Of a DNA stretch of 22,746 bases, positions 13,626 to 20,211 are shown in pieces (position 1 is the first letter of the stretch; every line of letters starts with the position of its first letter). Position numbers and translations under genes: made by a program. Below the pieces are notes generated by a model that was given only the letters and a program-made list of their open reading frames with translations, searched no databases and was not told where the DNA came from. The stretch covers positions 1-22,746 of the IMG/VR virus record IMGVR_UViG_3300025146_000072; one strand, written 5' to 3'. The DNA comes from a virus.

Positions 13626-14262
13626 CCCGATCCGCGACCAGTACAAGACCGAAACCCGGCGTTTGGCTGGCCTGGACCAGATCAATGAAAACCCTGACCG
13701 GTACACGTTCCTGCGCATGGAATACCTGGACCGGTCCGGGCGTTTCTGGGCGGTGTTCCTGGATGGTGAAACCGGAAACGACGTGACCGTGGCCAGCCGA
13801 TACGGTGGGCTCGGTACCACGTTGTGGGTCCGCGAGAATTGGTACGCGGGCCAGGGGTACGACCTGACCAAACCGCGGGACCTACCCAGACCCGAACGGT
13901 CAAAGATCCTGCACGGGTTCATGGCCGAAGGCGACAAGCCGGTATGGGCTGGGAAAACCCGCCCAGGAATCCACATGCCGCGATGGATGGCCCGGTACAT
14001 ACTGACCAACCAGGACACCCATCCGCAACGGCTGCACGACATCACCGAGGCCGACGCGAAACGCGAGGGCGTCGAGCGGGGAATTTTGCGCGACGGTCCG
14101 AACACTGAAAAGGGCGAGTTCCAACTTGAGCTCACCTGTAAAGGCAGCCCAATCGGCACTTTCCTGGACGGGTTCAAATTCACATGGATGCAATTAAACG
14201 GCCGGCCCAGCTGGGATATCAACCCCTGGGTCTGGGTCATTAAATTCACGCTAAACCCCTGA
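13552..14262 (+). CDS. ASCH-like phage protein
   Basis: The product has up to 236 residues from a GTG at 13552; GTG at 13558 or TTG at 13600 are alternatives, since no ATG precedes the conserved start. The blocks KTETRR (32-37), GTTLWVRENWY (88-98), RPGIHMPRWMAR (137-148), LHDITEADAKREGVERG, and FTWMQLNGRPSWDINPWVWVIKF at the end match a widespread phage group with an ASCH/PUA-like fold. The 'KTxTRR', 'LWVRE', 'IHMPRWxxR' and 'NPWVWVI' order is very characteristic. ASCH proteins are thought to bind RNA or modified bases; the phage role is unknown. It overlaps the preceding gene and is followed three bases later by the next. Confidence 0.85.
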   Translation: MPVTQPTSDQLTREKPLLVSVPLINPIRDQYKTETRRLAGLDQINENPDRYTFLRMEYLDRSGRFWAVFLDGETGNDVTVASRYGGLGTTLWVRENWYAGQGYDLTKPRDLPRPERSKILHGFMAEGDKPVWAGKTRPGIHMPRWMARYILTNQDTHPQRLHDITEADAKREGVERGILRDGPNTEKGEFQLELTCKGSPIGTFLDGFKFTWMQLNGRPSWDINPWVWVIKFTLNP

Positions 14263-14265
14263 CAA

Positions 14266-14592
14266 ATGAAACAGCTGAACATCATCGAGCTGGGCTATGC
14301 CACCTGGGTGGATCTTTACCAGGACCTGCGCGCCCAGGGATTACAGGACGAAAAGCACATCGCCCTCACCTGGGCGGATGCTGAAAGCCAGGAGGACCGG
14401 GACCGGCCGGACGTGAACATGCCGATGGCCCAGGTCCAGGCCAACGCGTTCGCCGAACTTTATGACCGTTTACCTTTGCCTGGCACGATCGAGCTGATCA
14501 CCGACATGATAAGACAATCCAACATCACGGGCCTCCCAGTGGACCCGTCGGTGCTGGAATTTTTAACCAAACTCCCCACACGATCCGAATGA
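14266..14592 (+). CDS. Hypothetical protein
   Basis: The product has 108 residues and is mostly helical, with an acidic middle (WADAESQEDRDRPD) and closing helices (FAELYDRLPLPGTIELI, VLEFLTKLP). No family is recognised. It is coupled to the exonuclease gene by an ATGA overlap, so it may work with it. Confidence 0.7.
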   Translation: MKQLNIIELGYATWVDLYQDLRAQGLQDEKHIALTWADAESQEDRDRPDVNMPMAQVQANAFAELYDRLPLPGTIELITDMIRQSNITGLPVDPSVLEFLTKLPTRSE

Positions 14593-15218
14593 TCACCTTC
14601 TTCGATACCGAAACAACCGGACTCCCCAAAGACTGGAAAGCGCCCATGACAGACCTGGAAAACTGGCCCCGTGTCATTCAGCTGGCCTGGATGACCTGCG
14701 ACCTTAAAGGCGAAATATTAAGCCAGCGCGAGCTGCTGATCAAACCGGACGGCTGGGAGATCCCGGTCGATAAGTTCTGGATCGAGCACGGGTTCAACAC
14801 GCCCACCAGTATGCTGAACGGTGTGCCACTGCCTGGCGCGCTGCAGGACTTTTGCCAGGACCTGGAGCAGTCCGTGTACCTGGTCAGCCATAACATGGAC
14901 TTCGATCACAAGGTGCTCGGCGCCGAAATGATCCGGTACGACGTAAAGGGCAAGCGCCTGGTGAAAATTTGCACGAAAGAGGCCAGCACCGAATGGGCTA
15001 AAATTCCGTTTTTCAACCAGGGCCACCGGTCCAGCTATTCCAGGATGGCCCAGCGATACAAGTGGCCAAAGCTGGAGGAGCTTTACCTGAAACTTTTCGG
15101 CCGCGACTTTGACAATAAACACCAGGCGGGTGGCGACGTTCACGCGCTGAAGGAGTGCTTTTTTGAACTGGTTCGCATCGGCGTGATCCAGCTGGACCCT
15201 GAACACCGTATCGCATGA
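14589..15218 (+). CDS. DEDDh 3'-5' exonuclease (DnaQ-like)
   Basis: The product has 209 residues. Motif I FFDTETTG supplies D6 and E8; motif II SHNMDFDHKVL (about 100-110) supplies D106; motif III HQAGGDVHAL (178-187) supplies H178 and D183. This is the DEDDh order of DnaQ and polymerase III epsilon proofreading nucleases, which remove 3' nucleotides with two metal ions. Length is usual for a stand-alone phage exonuclease. No polymerase is visible in this window. The start overlaps the preceding stop by four bases, and the stop overlaps the next ATG by four. Confidence 0.93.
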   Translation: MITFFDTETTGLPKDWKAPMTDLENWPRVIQLAWMTCDLKGEILSQRELLIKPDGWEIPVDKFWIEHGFNTPTSMLNGVPLPGALQDFCQDLEQSVYLVSHNMDFDHKVLGAEMIRYDVKGKRLVKICTKEASTEWAKIPFFNQGHRSSYSRMAQRYKWPKLEELYLKLFGRDFDNKHQAGGDVHALKECFFELVRIGVIQLDPEHRIA

Positions 15219-15625
15219 GCACCAAGTTGAAAATATGGACCGCCTGGAATAAGGAACCCAGGGAGAGAATGTTCTGGGAGGACCCACCTGTGATCGTTCG
15301 GCCGCCGTTGGTCCAGGTGCGCGTTTACCTGGAATTACTGGACGAACACGGCCGCAAAGGTGTGACGCTGATCTGGCAAATGGAAGCCTACGAGGACCAT
15401 GACGAGCCATGCATGCGCCACAATATGCTGGCCAGCACAAGGTGGGAGCGCCAGTACCACATCAACGGCAACCCGGACCCGCGCAATATCACGGCCATCG
15501 AGGTGGACGATCCCACCGGACTGCTGAAATGGCTATGCCCTGGCCAGGACCTCAAAGACTTTTTTAATGCCCAAAATCAAAACCTTTTAAATGACAAATC
15601 TTTACGACTTCCTGCGCCACATTAA
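15215..15625 (+). CDS. Hypothetical protein
   Basis: The product has 136 residues. It is acidic and aromatic-rich with beta-strand character (LVQVRVYLELLDEHGRKGVTLIW at about 32-54) and a WLCPGQDLKDFF segment. No family is recognised and no signal or membrane segment is seen. Its C-terminal part overlaps the next gene by 35 bases. It lies downstream of the exonuclease, in the same operon. Confidence 0.7.
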   Translation: MSTKLKIWTAWNKEPRERMFWEDPPVIVRPPLVQVRVYLELLDEHGRKGVTLIWQMEAYEDHDEPCMRHNMLASTRWERQYHINGNPDPRNITAIEVDDPTGLLKWLCPGQDLKDFFNAQNQNLLNDKSLRLPAPH

Positions 15626-16028
15626 GGCCCAGGCGGACCGCGCGGTACCTGGCGCCGCCCCGTTGAGCCAGGATCTTTACATCACGATGACCGATGCCGA
15701 CCGTGACTGGCTGACCCAGTACATGCAATCGCCGGACGTTCAGATCCACTTCAAAGCCAAAGACACCGGCAACAAAGACGCCCAGGGCGAACCGATCATG
15801 GAGCTGGACCTGGCGATCGCTGGCGACCCGTTCGAGGTCTTTGCCCTATTGTGCGAGGCCATGATCAACAACTATCAATTTGCCCAGATGGTCCAGCAAG
15901 CCGTGGGCTTTTACCGGGATCACATACCGACCTGCCCGATCTGTGCACCTAAACACTTCGGCAATAAAGAGCCGGAGAAAACCTGGATTTTTTCACACAA
16001 TAAACCCGATACAGATGGACAAAAGTAA
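15591..16028 (+). CDS. Hypothetical protein
   Basis: The product has 145 residues. It begins with a helical stretch (LYDFLRHIKAQADRA), then an alternating pattern (QDLYITMTDADRDWLTQYM, VQIHFKAKD, IMELDLAIAGDPFEVFALLCEAM), and has C-x2-C at 115-118 (CPIC) near a KHF tail. It could be a small alpha/beta protein with a late metal site; no family is recognised. It overlaps both neighbours by short stretches, consistent with one operon. Confidence 0.7.
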   Translation: MTNLYDFLRHIKAQADRAVPGAAPLSQDLYITMTDADRDWLTQYMQSPDVQIHFKAKDTGNKDAQGEPIMELDLAIAGDPFEVFALLCEAMINNYQFAQMVQQAVGFYRDHIPTCPICAPKHFGNKEPEKTWIFSHNKPDTDGQK

Positions 16029-16419
16029 ACCTCCCTCAATGGGCACGGGTGAACAGAACCCGAAGCTCGAAATGGCCGCCAAAGAAATCGCGGACATACT
16101 TAAAAAGCACGACATCGCTGGCGTCGTTCAGCTATACACGCCAGGCTTCAACAAGTACACCATGAACATCGCGCCCAGCTTTTCAGTCGTGGCCGTGGAC
16201 GAGGTGGGCCGCCTGAAGATCACCCAGCCGATCGTGGAAAGCCAGGACGAGGAGGCCAGCAAAGCGCGCATCCTGGAAACGGTTCGCATGCTGGCGAACA
16301 TTCGCATCTATCTGGGCCGGTTGACCATGACCATGACCCAAAGCGAGATGGCCGTCCGGTCATTTTTCAAGATAGCACCGCCGGAAAACGGTGTAAACAA
16401 TTTGCCATTTAAAAACTGA
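16015..16419 (+). CDS. Hypothetical protein
   Basis: The product has 134 residues from the ATG at 16015, chosen because it sits 14 bases before the preceding stop, in keeping with the operon's small overlaps. The protein is alpha/beta: a KEIADILKKHDIAGVVQLYT start, a FSVVAVDEVGRLKIT strand region, and a helical EASKARILETVRMLANIRIYLGR at about 81-103. No family is recognised. It ends VNNLPFKN, loosely recalling SSB tips, but the two extra residues make that weak. It is followed by seven bases and the zinc-ribbon gene. Confidence 0.7.
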   Translation: MDKSKPPSMGTGEQNPKLEMAAKEIADILKKHDIAGVVQLYTPGFNKYTMNIAPSFSVVAVDEVGRLKITQPIVESQDEEASKARILETVRMLANIRIYLGRLTMTMTQSEMAVRSFFKIAPPENGVNNLPFKN

Positions 16420-16426
16420 TCAACGC

Positions 16427-17107
16427 ATGAAACTGAAACCCACGGACATCATTTTTAAAGTCGAGCACCAGTTCACGCTATACCTCCAGCGGTGTGGCGT
16501 GAGCCGTGCATCCTTACCCGCGGACCAATACAGTGAAATCCGCAAAGCGTTCTACGGCGCTGCCGGTCAGATCTTTTTTTTAATGGCCCAGGACATACCG
16601 ACCCTGCCCGGCGGGTCATACATTCCGGTCCTGGAGAATATCCAGGCCGAAATTCAAAAGTTTTGGACCGATGAAACCGAGCGCCATAAGAAGGGCCACC
16701 TGGAATACGCAGGGCAAATGCTTTGCGCGTGCCCGTGTGGATGGAAGGGCACGGTTGCGGATCTTACCAAACCGGTGAAAGGCGCCGCCGATGACCGGTG
16801 CGCATGCCCTAAGTGTGGCAACCTGGAGCTACTGGTCCCGGAGGAGGTCGCGTACGTTAAGCCCTGGCGCCCGGTCCTGGTGGACCCGAAAGCCTTTTAT
16901 ACCCACGACGCCTACGGTATTACCGACGCCCGGCGCCTGGAATTATCCGACCAGATGGCTACGATCCACGGGGAAATGCTGGGCGCCATTACGCCCGTCC
17001 ATCACCGGCTCGATCGCCTGGCGGACATTTGCAACACGGCCGCGGAGTATGCGTATTGCATCCATGTGGACACGATCTTCCTGGAAAGAAACCGGGCGAA
17101 CTTATGA
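16427..17107 (+). CDS. Hypothetical protein with a central zinc ribbon
   Basis: The product has 226 residues. A helical N-terminal part (about 1-95) is followed by a zinc-ribbon segment: C100, C102, C104 in LCACPCGWKG and C125, C127, C130 in CACPKCG. A C-terminal helical part (about 165-220: RRLELSDQMATIHGEMLGAI, HHRLDRLADICNTAAEYAYCI) ends in a charged stretch. The family is not recognised. The ribbon suggests nucleic-acid or protein binding. The stop overlaps the next ATG by four bases. Confidence 0.75.
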   Translation: MKLKPTDIIFKVEHQFTLYLQRCGVSRASLPADQYSEIRKAFYGAAGQIFFLMAQDIPTLPGGSYIPVLENIQAEIQKFWTDETERHKKGHLEYAGQMLCACPCGWKGTVADLTKPVKGAADDRCACPKCGNLELLVPEEVAYVKPWRPVLVDPKAFYTHDAYGITDARRLELSDQMATIHGEMLGAITPVHHRLDRLADICNTAAEYAYCIHVDTIFLERNRANL

Positions 17108-17421
17108 CCGCCATACTGTTCGAGGTCTATCCAAAGCGCGCCCTCCACGAACCGATCGACACCCTGGTCCTCCTGGATCGCGACACCAGCCTAAAGAAAG
17201 CCCGCGCCAGCGCCAGGCAATGGGGTGGCGTCGTGCTGAAAATCCGGGCTAAGATCCTGACCAAAAACCCGCTCACCAGGGAGGTCATCACCCAGGAGGT
17301 GGTGTTCGTTCACAAGCCCAGGAAACCGGTCAGCGATGAACGTGACCAGATTACCCGCAAACAGCTGATGGGCAAGCTGCGCCAAAATAATAAAAGCCTT
17401 TACCGGGGTTTTCGACGGTAG
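17104..17421 (+). CDS. Hypothetical protein
   Basis: The product has 105 residues from the ATG at 17104, which overlaps the preceding stop by four bases. It is small and basic, with a beta-rich first half (AILFEVYPKRALHE, TLVLLDRDTSLKKARASARQWGGVVLKIRAK) and a basic end. No family is recognised. It precedes a small membrane-protein gene by seven bases. Confidence 0.7.
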   Translation: MTAILFEVYPKRALHEPIDTLVLLDRDTSLKKARASARQWGGVVLKIRAKILTKNPLTREVITQEVVFVHKPRKPVSDERDQITRKQLMGKLRQNNKSLYRGFRR

Positions 17422-17428
17422 CACAATC

Positions 17429-17638
17429 ATGCGAAAGATCAAAATAACCGGGCTTTGCATCGTTCTGGGTGCCGCCCTGGGCATCGGCGTCGGCGCCCTG
17501 GTGATGCTGGCAATGAAAAACACCGGCGGCCTGATACTGGCCAGGGACATCGTGGGCATCCGGTTCGGCTTTCCGGTCCTGGGAGCCTGGGTGGGATATT
17601 ACGTGGGCCACTGGATCGCCGACAACTGGAAACCATAA
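17429..17638 (+). CDS. Small two-helix membrane protein
   Basis: The product has 69 residues. It has a basic MRKIKI start and two hydrophobic glycine-rich segments at about residues 7-29 (GLCIVLGAALGIGVGALVML) and 45-63 (RFGFPVLGAWVGYYVG). This size and topology occur in holins, but position well before the packaging genes and lack of a lysin neighbour make that only one possibility. It is the last GC-rich gene before the AT-rich island. Confidence 0.7.
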   Translation: MRKIKITGLCIVLGAALGIGVGALVMLAMKNTGGLILARDIVGIRFGFPVLGAWVGYYVGHWIADNWKP

Positions 17639-17814
17639 TTTTCAACATTCAAAAATCGGACAGGGCTTGCCGCCTGTTTTGGAATTGGCGGCAGTCAGAC
17701 CATGTATAGGTGAAGATGCCGTGATAGGTGCAGTTAGGGGTTGATTTTCAGCCAAAATAGCGGCAAACCCCATGTTGCAAGTCAGGCCACGGGTAATTGA
17801 GGGGTAGTTCTTTG
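17639..17814 (+). other. Left flank of the AT-rich island with hairpins and repeats
   Basis: No gene is seen from 17639 to 17944. TGCCGCC at 17668-17674 pairs with GGCGGCA at 17687-17693. A second hairpin has GGGGTTG at 17735-17741 opposite CAAACCCC at 17764-17771 with one bulge. TGTTGCAAG at 17773-17781 and GCCAC at 17786-17790 recur inverted at the island's right side. AATTGAGGGGTA occurs at 17795-17806 and again at 17816-17827, 21 bases apart. From about 17815 the composition shifts to AT-rich. Confidence 0.5.
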
Positions 17815-17833
17815 AAATTGAGGGGTAAAATTA
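17815..17833 (+). repeat. Left inverted repeat of the AT-rich island
   Basis: The 19-base repeat shares 17 positions with the inverted copy at 18853-18871. Its first 13 bases overlap the second copy of the AATTGAGGGGTA direct repeat. Confidence 0.6.
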
Positions 17834-17856
17834 TTTTAAAAATAGTTTGCAAAATA

Positions 17857-17888
17857 TTTGATTGGTATCAAAAATGATACTATATTTA
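17857..17888 (+). promoter_or_regulatory. Island promoter with a palindromic operator in the spacer
   Basis: TTTG at 17857-17860, then exactly 20 bases, then TATATTTA at 17881-17888 matches the Bacteroidetes promoter in seven of eight -7 positions. The spacer contains GTATCA (17865-17870), AAAA, TGATAC (17875-17880), a perfect inverted repeat touching the -7 box. A protein bound there would block transcription. The XRE-type protein at 18643 is the obvious candidate repressor. Confidence 0.65.
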
Positions 17889-17944
17889 ATATATCAATTC
17901 AAACAAAAAGAGGCGGCAACTCTATAATCACGGCGAAAAACAAA

Positions 17945-18169
17945 ATGACTACAATTAATAAAATTCCGTCTGAAGTTTCTTCAGCAATTCACAACAATCG
18001 TTTAGTTTCAAAAAGAGTGCAGGAACTTAGAGAAAAAGGCTTCTACGTTGCAGAAAGAAGAATGGGTGCCGGTGGTGTTTTTCAGTTTAAAACAGTAGGG
18101 AAAGAAACACGCATCCAAATTGGATACGGACATGGTCGTTATAATTATGCAATGTGTGTAATCCTTTAA
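17945..18169 (+). CDS. Island gene 1, small hypothetical protein
   Basis: The product has 74 residues from the ATG at 17945. An upstream in-frame ATG at 17858 falls inside the promoter and is rejected. The protein is basic: a helical first half (KIPSEVSSAIHNNRLVSKRVQELREKG) and a beta-like second half (YVAERRMGAGGVFQF, TRIQIGYGHGRYNYAMCVIL). No family is recognised. It is the first gene behind the island promoter and 10 bases before gene 2. Size, basic charge and an adjacent XRE regulator would suit a toxin-like or inhibitory protein, but nothing in the sequence proves it. Confidence 0.7.
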   Translation: MTTINKIPSEVSSAIHNNRLVSKRVQELREKGFYVAERRMGAGGVFQFKTVGKETRIQIGYGHGRYNYAMCVIL

Positions 18170-18179
18170 ACTTTTCAAT

Positions 18180-18641
18180 ATGCAAATAGAATATTTACAA
18201 GGAGAAAACGCCCTGAGAAATTCGGGGCATCCTTTAAACGAAGGTGAAGCATTTGTTTTCGTTGATGGGAAGCAAGTGAAAAATGAAATTATAGACAGAT
18301 TTGATATTAAGGGTTACTATGTTGGCGAACGTGTAACAGGATTGACCGGAAAATTAATTGTAAACCTTTATAAAATTTCTATTGATTTAATCGAAAAGTT
18401 TAATGAGCATGTTCCTGGATTAAAGTTTACTGATTTAGATGATAAAGAAAGTTATATTGAATTTGCTCTAATACCTTCAACTGTTCATCAATTTGATGGA
18501 TCAACCAAAGACGATTGGTATATCAGCGAAAGATTAAATGATGAAATGTATACCCGTCCTTCAAAAAGATATAAATCAAAAATGCAGCGACTTAATAAAG
18601 AATGGGGCGAAAGTGAGATTAATAACGAACAAGCAAATTGA
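18180..18641 (+). CDS. Island gene 2, hypothetical protein
   Basis: The product has 153 residues. It is acidic, beta-rich early (EAFVFVDGKQVKNEIIDRF, YYVGERVTGLTGKLIVNLYKI at about 43-63) then helical (LIEKFNEHVPGL), and ends in a charged Lys/Arg/Glu helix (KRYKSKMQRLNKEWGESE). I recognise no toxin, kinase or nuclease motif. It lies one base before the XRE-type regulator gene. Gene 1 and gene 2 both contain a 'GxYVxER' pattern (GFYVAER in gene 1, GYYVGER in gene 2), which hints at a shared ancestor or common structural element. Confidence 0.75.
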   Translation: MQIEYLQGENALRNSGHPLNEGEAFVFVDGKQVKNEIIDRFDIKGYYVGERVTGLTGKLIVNLYKISIDLIEKFNEHVPGLKFTDLDDKESYIEFALIPSTVHQFDGSTKDDWYISERLNDEMYTRPSKRYKSKMQRLNKEWGESEINNEQAN

Positions 18642-18642
18642 T

Positions 18643-18855
18643 ATGACAGACAAACAACTTAATGAAGATCGTTTAAAAATAGCCGCATTCATTCAAAAAA
18701 GACGTAACGAATTAGGCATTTCACAGGCTGCACTTGCTGAACTAACAGGAATGGGAATTGCTACTATTAAAAGGTTTGAAAGTGGTAAATTCTGGCTTAA
18801 CATGAAGCAATATATTTTACTTCGGAACGCATTACAGTTGCCTACTTCTTTTTAA
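18643..18855 (+). CDS. Island gene 3, XRE-type helix-turn-helix regulator
   Basis: The product has 70 residues. Residues about 12-60 show the XRE pattern: IAAFIQKRRNELGISQAALAEL, then TGMGIATIKRFESGKFW, then a closing LLRNALQLP. The Ser-Gln-Ala-Ala-Leu-Ala-Glu helix and the following TIKRFESGK recognition helix are clear. The ATG at 18643 is used because an earlier in-frame start lies within the preceding gene. It is last in the island operon and is the natural candidate to bind the palindrome at 17865-17880, giving autoregulation. The right inverted repeat begins at its stop codon. Confidence 0.88.
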   Translation: MTDKQLNEDRLKIAAFIQKRRNELGISQAALAELTGMGIATIKRFESGKFWLNMKQYILLRNALQLPTSF

Positions 18856-18871
18856 TTTCTCCCCTCAATTT
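18853..18871 (-). repeat. Right inverted repeat of the AT-rich island
   Basis: The inverted partner of 17815-17833 (17/19). It starts with the TAA stop of the XRE-type gene, so the repeat is part of the gene end. Confidence 0.6.
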
Positions 18872-18882
18872 TGTTTTATAAA

Positions 18883-18914
18883 GTCACTGCCCGAAAGAGC
18901 AGACTGGTAGTGGC
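18883..18914 (+). other. Hairpin right of the island
   Basis: GTCACTGCC at 18883-18891 pairs with GGTAGTGGC at 18906-18914 over nine bases, including two G-U pairs, with a 14-base loop. No T tract follows, so it is not a standard terminator. The GTGGC end is part of the outer inverted repeat whose left half is GCCAC at 17786-17790. Confidence 0.4.
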
Positions 18915-18931
18915 TTGCTTGCAACAACACT

Positions 18932-19384
18932 ATGACAGGTGCACAACTTATCGCCGACGAACGGCGCGAACAGATCTACCGACACAAACGGACCATCGCC
19001 AACGACGTGGCCACGAACACCAGCAACGAACTTGAAACAGCGGCGCAACGATTACTCACCCAGGTGCTGGGAAAGAGCGGGCACTATCCGGCGTGGCCCG
19101 AACACTGGGACGCGGCCATTTGCGACAAGATGGACGCAAAGACCGACTTCGAAAAGATCCAGATCGCTGGCGCTTTCCTGGCCGCGGCCCTGGATCGTCG
19201 AATGGCAACCGGCTGCGGACCCGGCAAAGCCTACGACGAATTTACCCAGGCGGTCCGGCCGCTGATCGAGTACCTGGCCCAGAACCATCACCCACACCAC
19301 ACGGCGATCGTCACCAACACCGGCGCCGAATTATTGGAGGGCCAGAAATCGACCGGCAAGATCATGGACTACATACAAGACTGA
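18932..19384 (+). CDS. Hypothetical phage protein
   Basis: The product has 150 residues. It begins TGAQLIADERREQIYRHKRTIANDV, then ELETAAQRLL and YPAWPEHWD, and carries a central helical region (EKIQIAGAFLAAALDRRMATG). The opening 'LIAxERxEQIxxHxRT...DV' is a pattern I recall in many Bacteroidetes phage proteins of unknown role. It begins six bases after the outer repeat CTTGCAACA (18918-18926), so its own promoter may have been displaced when the AT-rich island arrived. Composition is again phage-like. A terminator follows downstream. Confidence 0.78.
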   Translation: MTGAQLIADERREQIYRHKRTIANDVATNTSNELETAAQRLLTQVLGKSGHYPAWPEHWDAAICDKMDAKTDFEKIQIAGAFLAAALDRRMATGCGPGKAYDEFTQAVRPLIEYLAQNHHPHHTAIVTNTGAELLEGQKSTGKIMDYIQD

Positions 19385-19571
19385 CACGCGGGAGGGCAAA
19401 TGGAATGCCCTGGGCACCTGGTGGAATAATGCACCGCCAGGGTAAACAACCGCGGGAGTTCAACACGGGCCGAATATTTCCGAATGAATAAGCGGCTCGC
19501 TCCCTGCGCCATAATAACCTAAGCATACGCCCCGCCGGTGGTCCCGGCTTTACAGCCCGCCTCTGCAAGTG

Positions 19572-19598
19572 AGCCCTTCCTTCGGGAGGGGCTTTTTT
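19572..19598 (+). terminator. Strong rho-independent terminator
   Basis: AGCCCTTCC at 19572-19580 pairs with GGAGGGGCT at 19585-19593 over nine bases (one G-U), closed by a UUCG tetraloop and followed by T's to 19598. It probably ends early/middle transcription before the packaging promoter. Confidence 0.9.
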
Positions 19599-19694
19599 CG
19601 TCATTTGCAACTTCGCCCCCTTTTTGAACATTTGCCCCGCCCATTGTATCACTTTCTGCTATTTTTCGCACGCAAACCGTCGTTTTTGTGCACT

Positions 19695-19726
19695 TTTGGC
19701 CGCGTCGTTTTTTCCCGTTAAGTTTG
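19695..19726 (+). promoter_or_regulatory. Consensus Bacteroidetes promoter for the packaging module
   Basis: TTTG at 19695-19698, 20 bases, then TAAGTTTG at 19719-19726 is a full match to TTTG-N20-TAnnTTTG. It sits 30 bases before the ATG at 19757 and after the strong terminator, so it is the best candidate late or packaging promoter. Confidence 0.75.
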
Positions 19727-19756
19727 TTCTACGAGCAATCAACACGGCGGAGCACT

Positions 19757-20200
19757 ATGGCGGACGACCAGATCCCAGACACAATCCCAAAAAAGGCGCT
19801 CAAAGTTAAAGGTGGCAACCCTTTCGCGAGCGGCTTCAAACCCAATGGAAAACGAAGGGCCAACGCGTCGGCGTCGTACCTGACAAAGCGGTCCCTTTTG
19901 AAACAGATGCTGGAGGTGGACATTACGATCCAGGACCTGCCGACAGCGATGGCGGATGAATTGCGGCGGATCTTACCGGGATGGTTCGACAACGTGGAGC
20001 GCAAATTCAACATGCGCCAGATCATGGAGCTGGTCCAATTTCAGCTCCTGTTTTCAAAGTCGGATTATGTGAAACAGGATGCCATCAACGCGATCAAAGA
20101 CCGGGTCGAGGGCAAAGCGGTCCAGAAGGTCCAGGTGGAAGCGGCGGAGGCCGAACCGACCGAGATCGTGTTACCAGGTGGCCGCAGGATTATCATTTAA
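19757..20200 (+). CDS. Candidate small terminase subunit (DUF5681-like)
   Basis: The product has 147 residues from the ATG at 19757, 30 bases after the promoter; an upstream in-frame start would overlap the promoter and is rejected. GGNPFASGFKPNGKRRANAS at about 19-38, a helical DLPTAMADELRRILPGW region and QDAINAIKDRVEGKAVQ at about 109-125 fit the DUF5681 pattern (GNP-x-F/KPNG..., 'I-DRxEGKxxQ'). These proteins are often encoded near large terminase genes and thought to act as the small DNA-recognition subunit. Here three genes lie between it and the large subunit, which is unusual but not rare. Confidence 0.75.
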   Translation: MADDQIPDTIPKKALKVKGGNPFASGFKPNGKRRANASASYLTKRSLLKQMLEVDITIQDLPTAMADELRRILPGWFDNVERKFNMRQIMELVQFQLLFSKSDYVKQDAINAIKDRVEGKAVQKVQVEAAEAEPTEIVLPGGRRIII

Positions 20201-20211
20201 ACCCTTTTTAT

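Larger units (their letters stand above)
17815..18871. mobile_element. AT-rich three-gene island bounded by 19-base inverted repeats
   Basis: AAATTGAGGGGTAAAATTA at 17815-17833 is matched, inverted, by TAATTTCTCCCCTCAATTT at 18853-18871 (17 of 19 positions). Between them the DNA is strikingly AT-rich, with a codon choice (TTA, AAA, AGA, ATA) unlike the phage genes. The segment holds its own promoter, an operator-like palindrome and three small genes ending in an XRE-type regulator. No transposase or integrase is present, so mobility would be in trans. An outer pair (TGTTGCAAG 17773-17781 and CTTGCAACA 18918-18926) suggests larger ends. Confidence 0.55.
19385..19756 (+). other. Intergenic region between early and packaging modules
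   Basis: Across 372 bases I see no credible gene; a 28-codon frame at 19405-19491 is the longest worth noting. CGCGGGAG occurs twice, at 19389-19396 and 19452-19459, each able to pair imperfectly with CTCCCTGCG near 19500. This suggests a structured RNA or a DNA-level site. The region then has a terminator at 19572-19598 and the promoter at 19695-19726. Such a gap just ahead of the terminase genes is a usual place for a packaging site, but no direct evidence identifies one. Confidence 0.45.

Noticed and set aside
17429-17638. Holin assignment for the two-helix membrane protein
   Set aside because: No endolysin or spanin lies nearby, and small two-helix proteins are common in phages. Size and topology alone are not enough.
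17731-17790. Integron attC-like site left of the AT-rich island
   Set aside because: A hairpin with GTTAGGG on one side is present, but the GTTRRRY / RYYYAAC core pair is not satisfied, and no integrase is present.
17858-17944. Upstream start for island gene 1
   Set aside because: Starting at 17858 would place the promoter -33 and -7 boxes and the palindrome inside the coding sequence.
17664-18918. GGCTTGC as a seven-base target-site duplication around the island
   Set aside because: A seven-base direct match between flanks of this length is expected by chance, and its position does not fit the inverted repeats.
19405-19491. 28-codon open frame in the gap before the packaging module
   Set aside because: It is too short, has no recognisable features, no membrane or signal segment, and no operon coupling.
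19436-19515. tRNA-like segment ending in GCGCCA after CTCCCT
   Set aside because: The acceptor strands do not pair over seven bases, and no T arm with a TTC-containing loop or proper anticodon arm can be folded.
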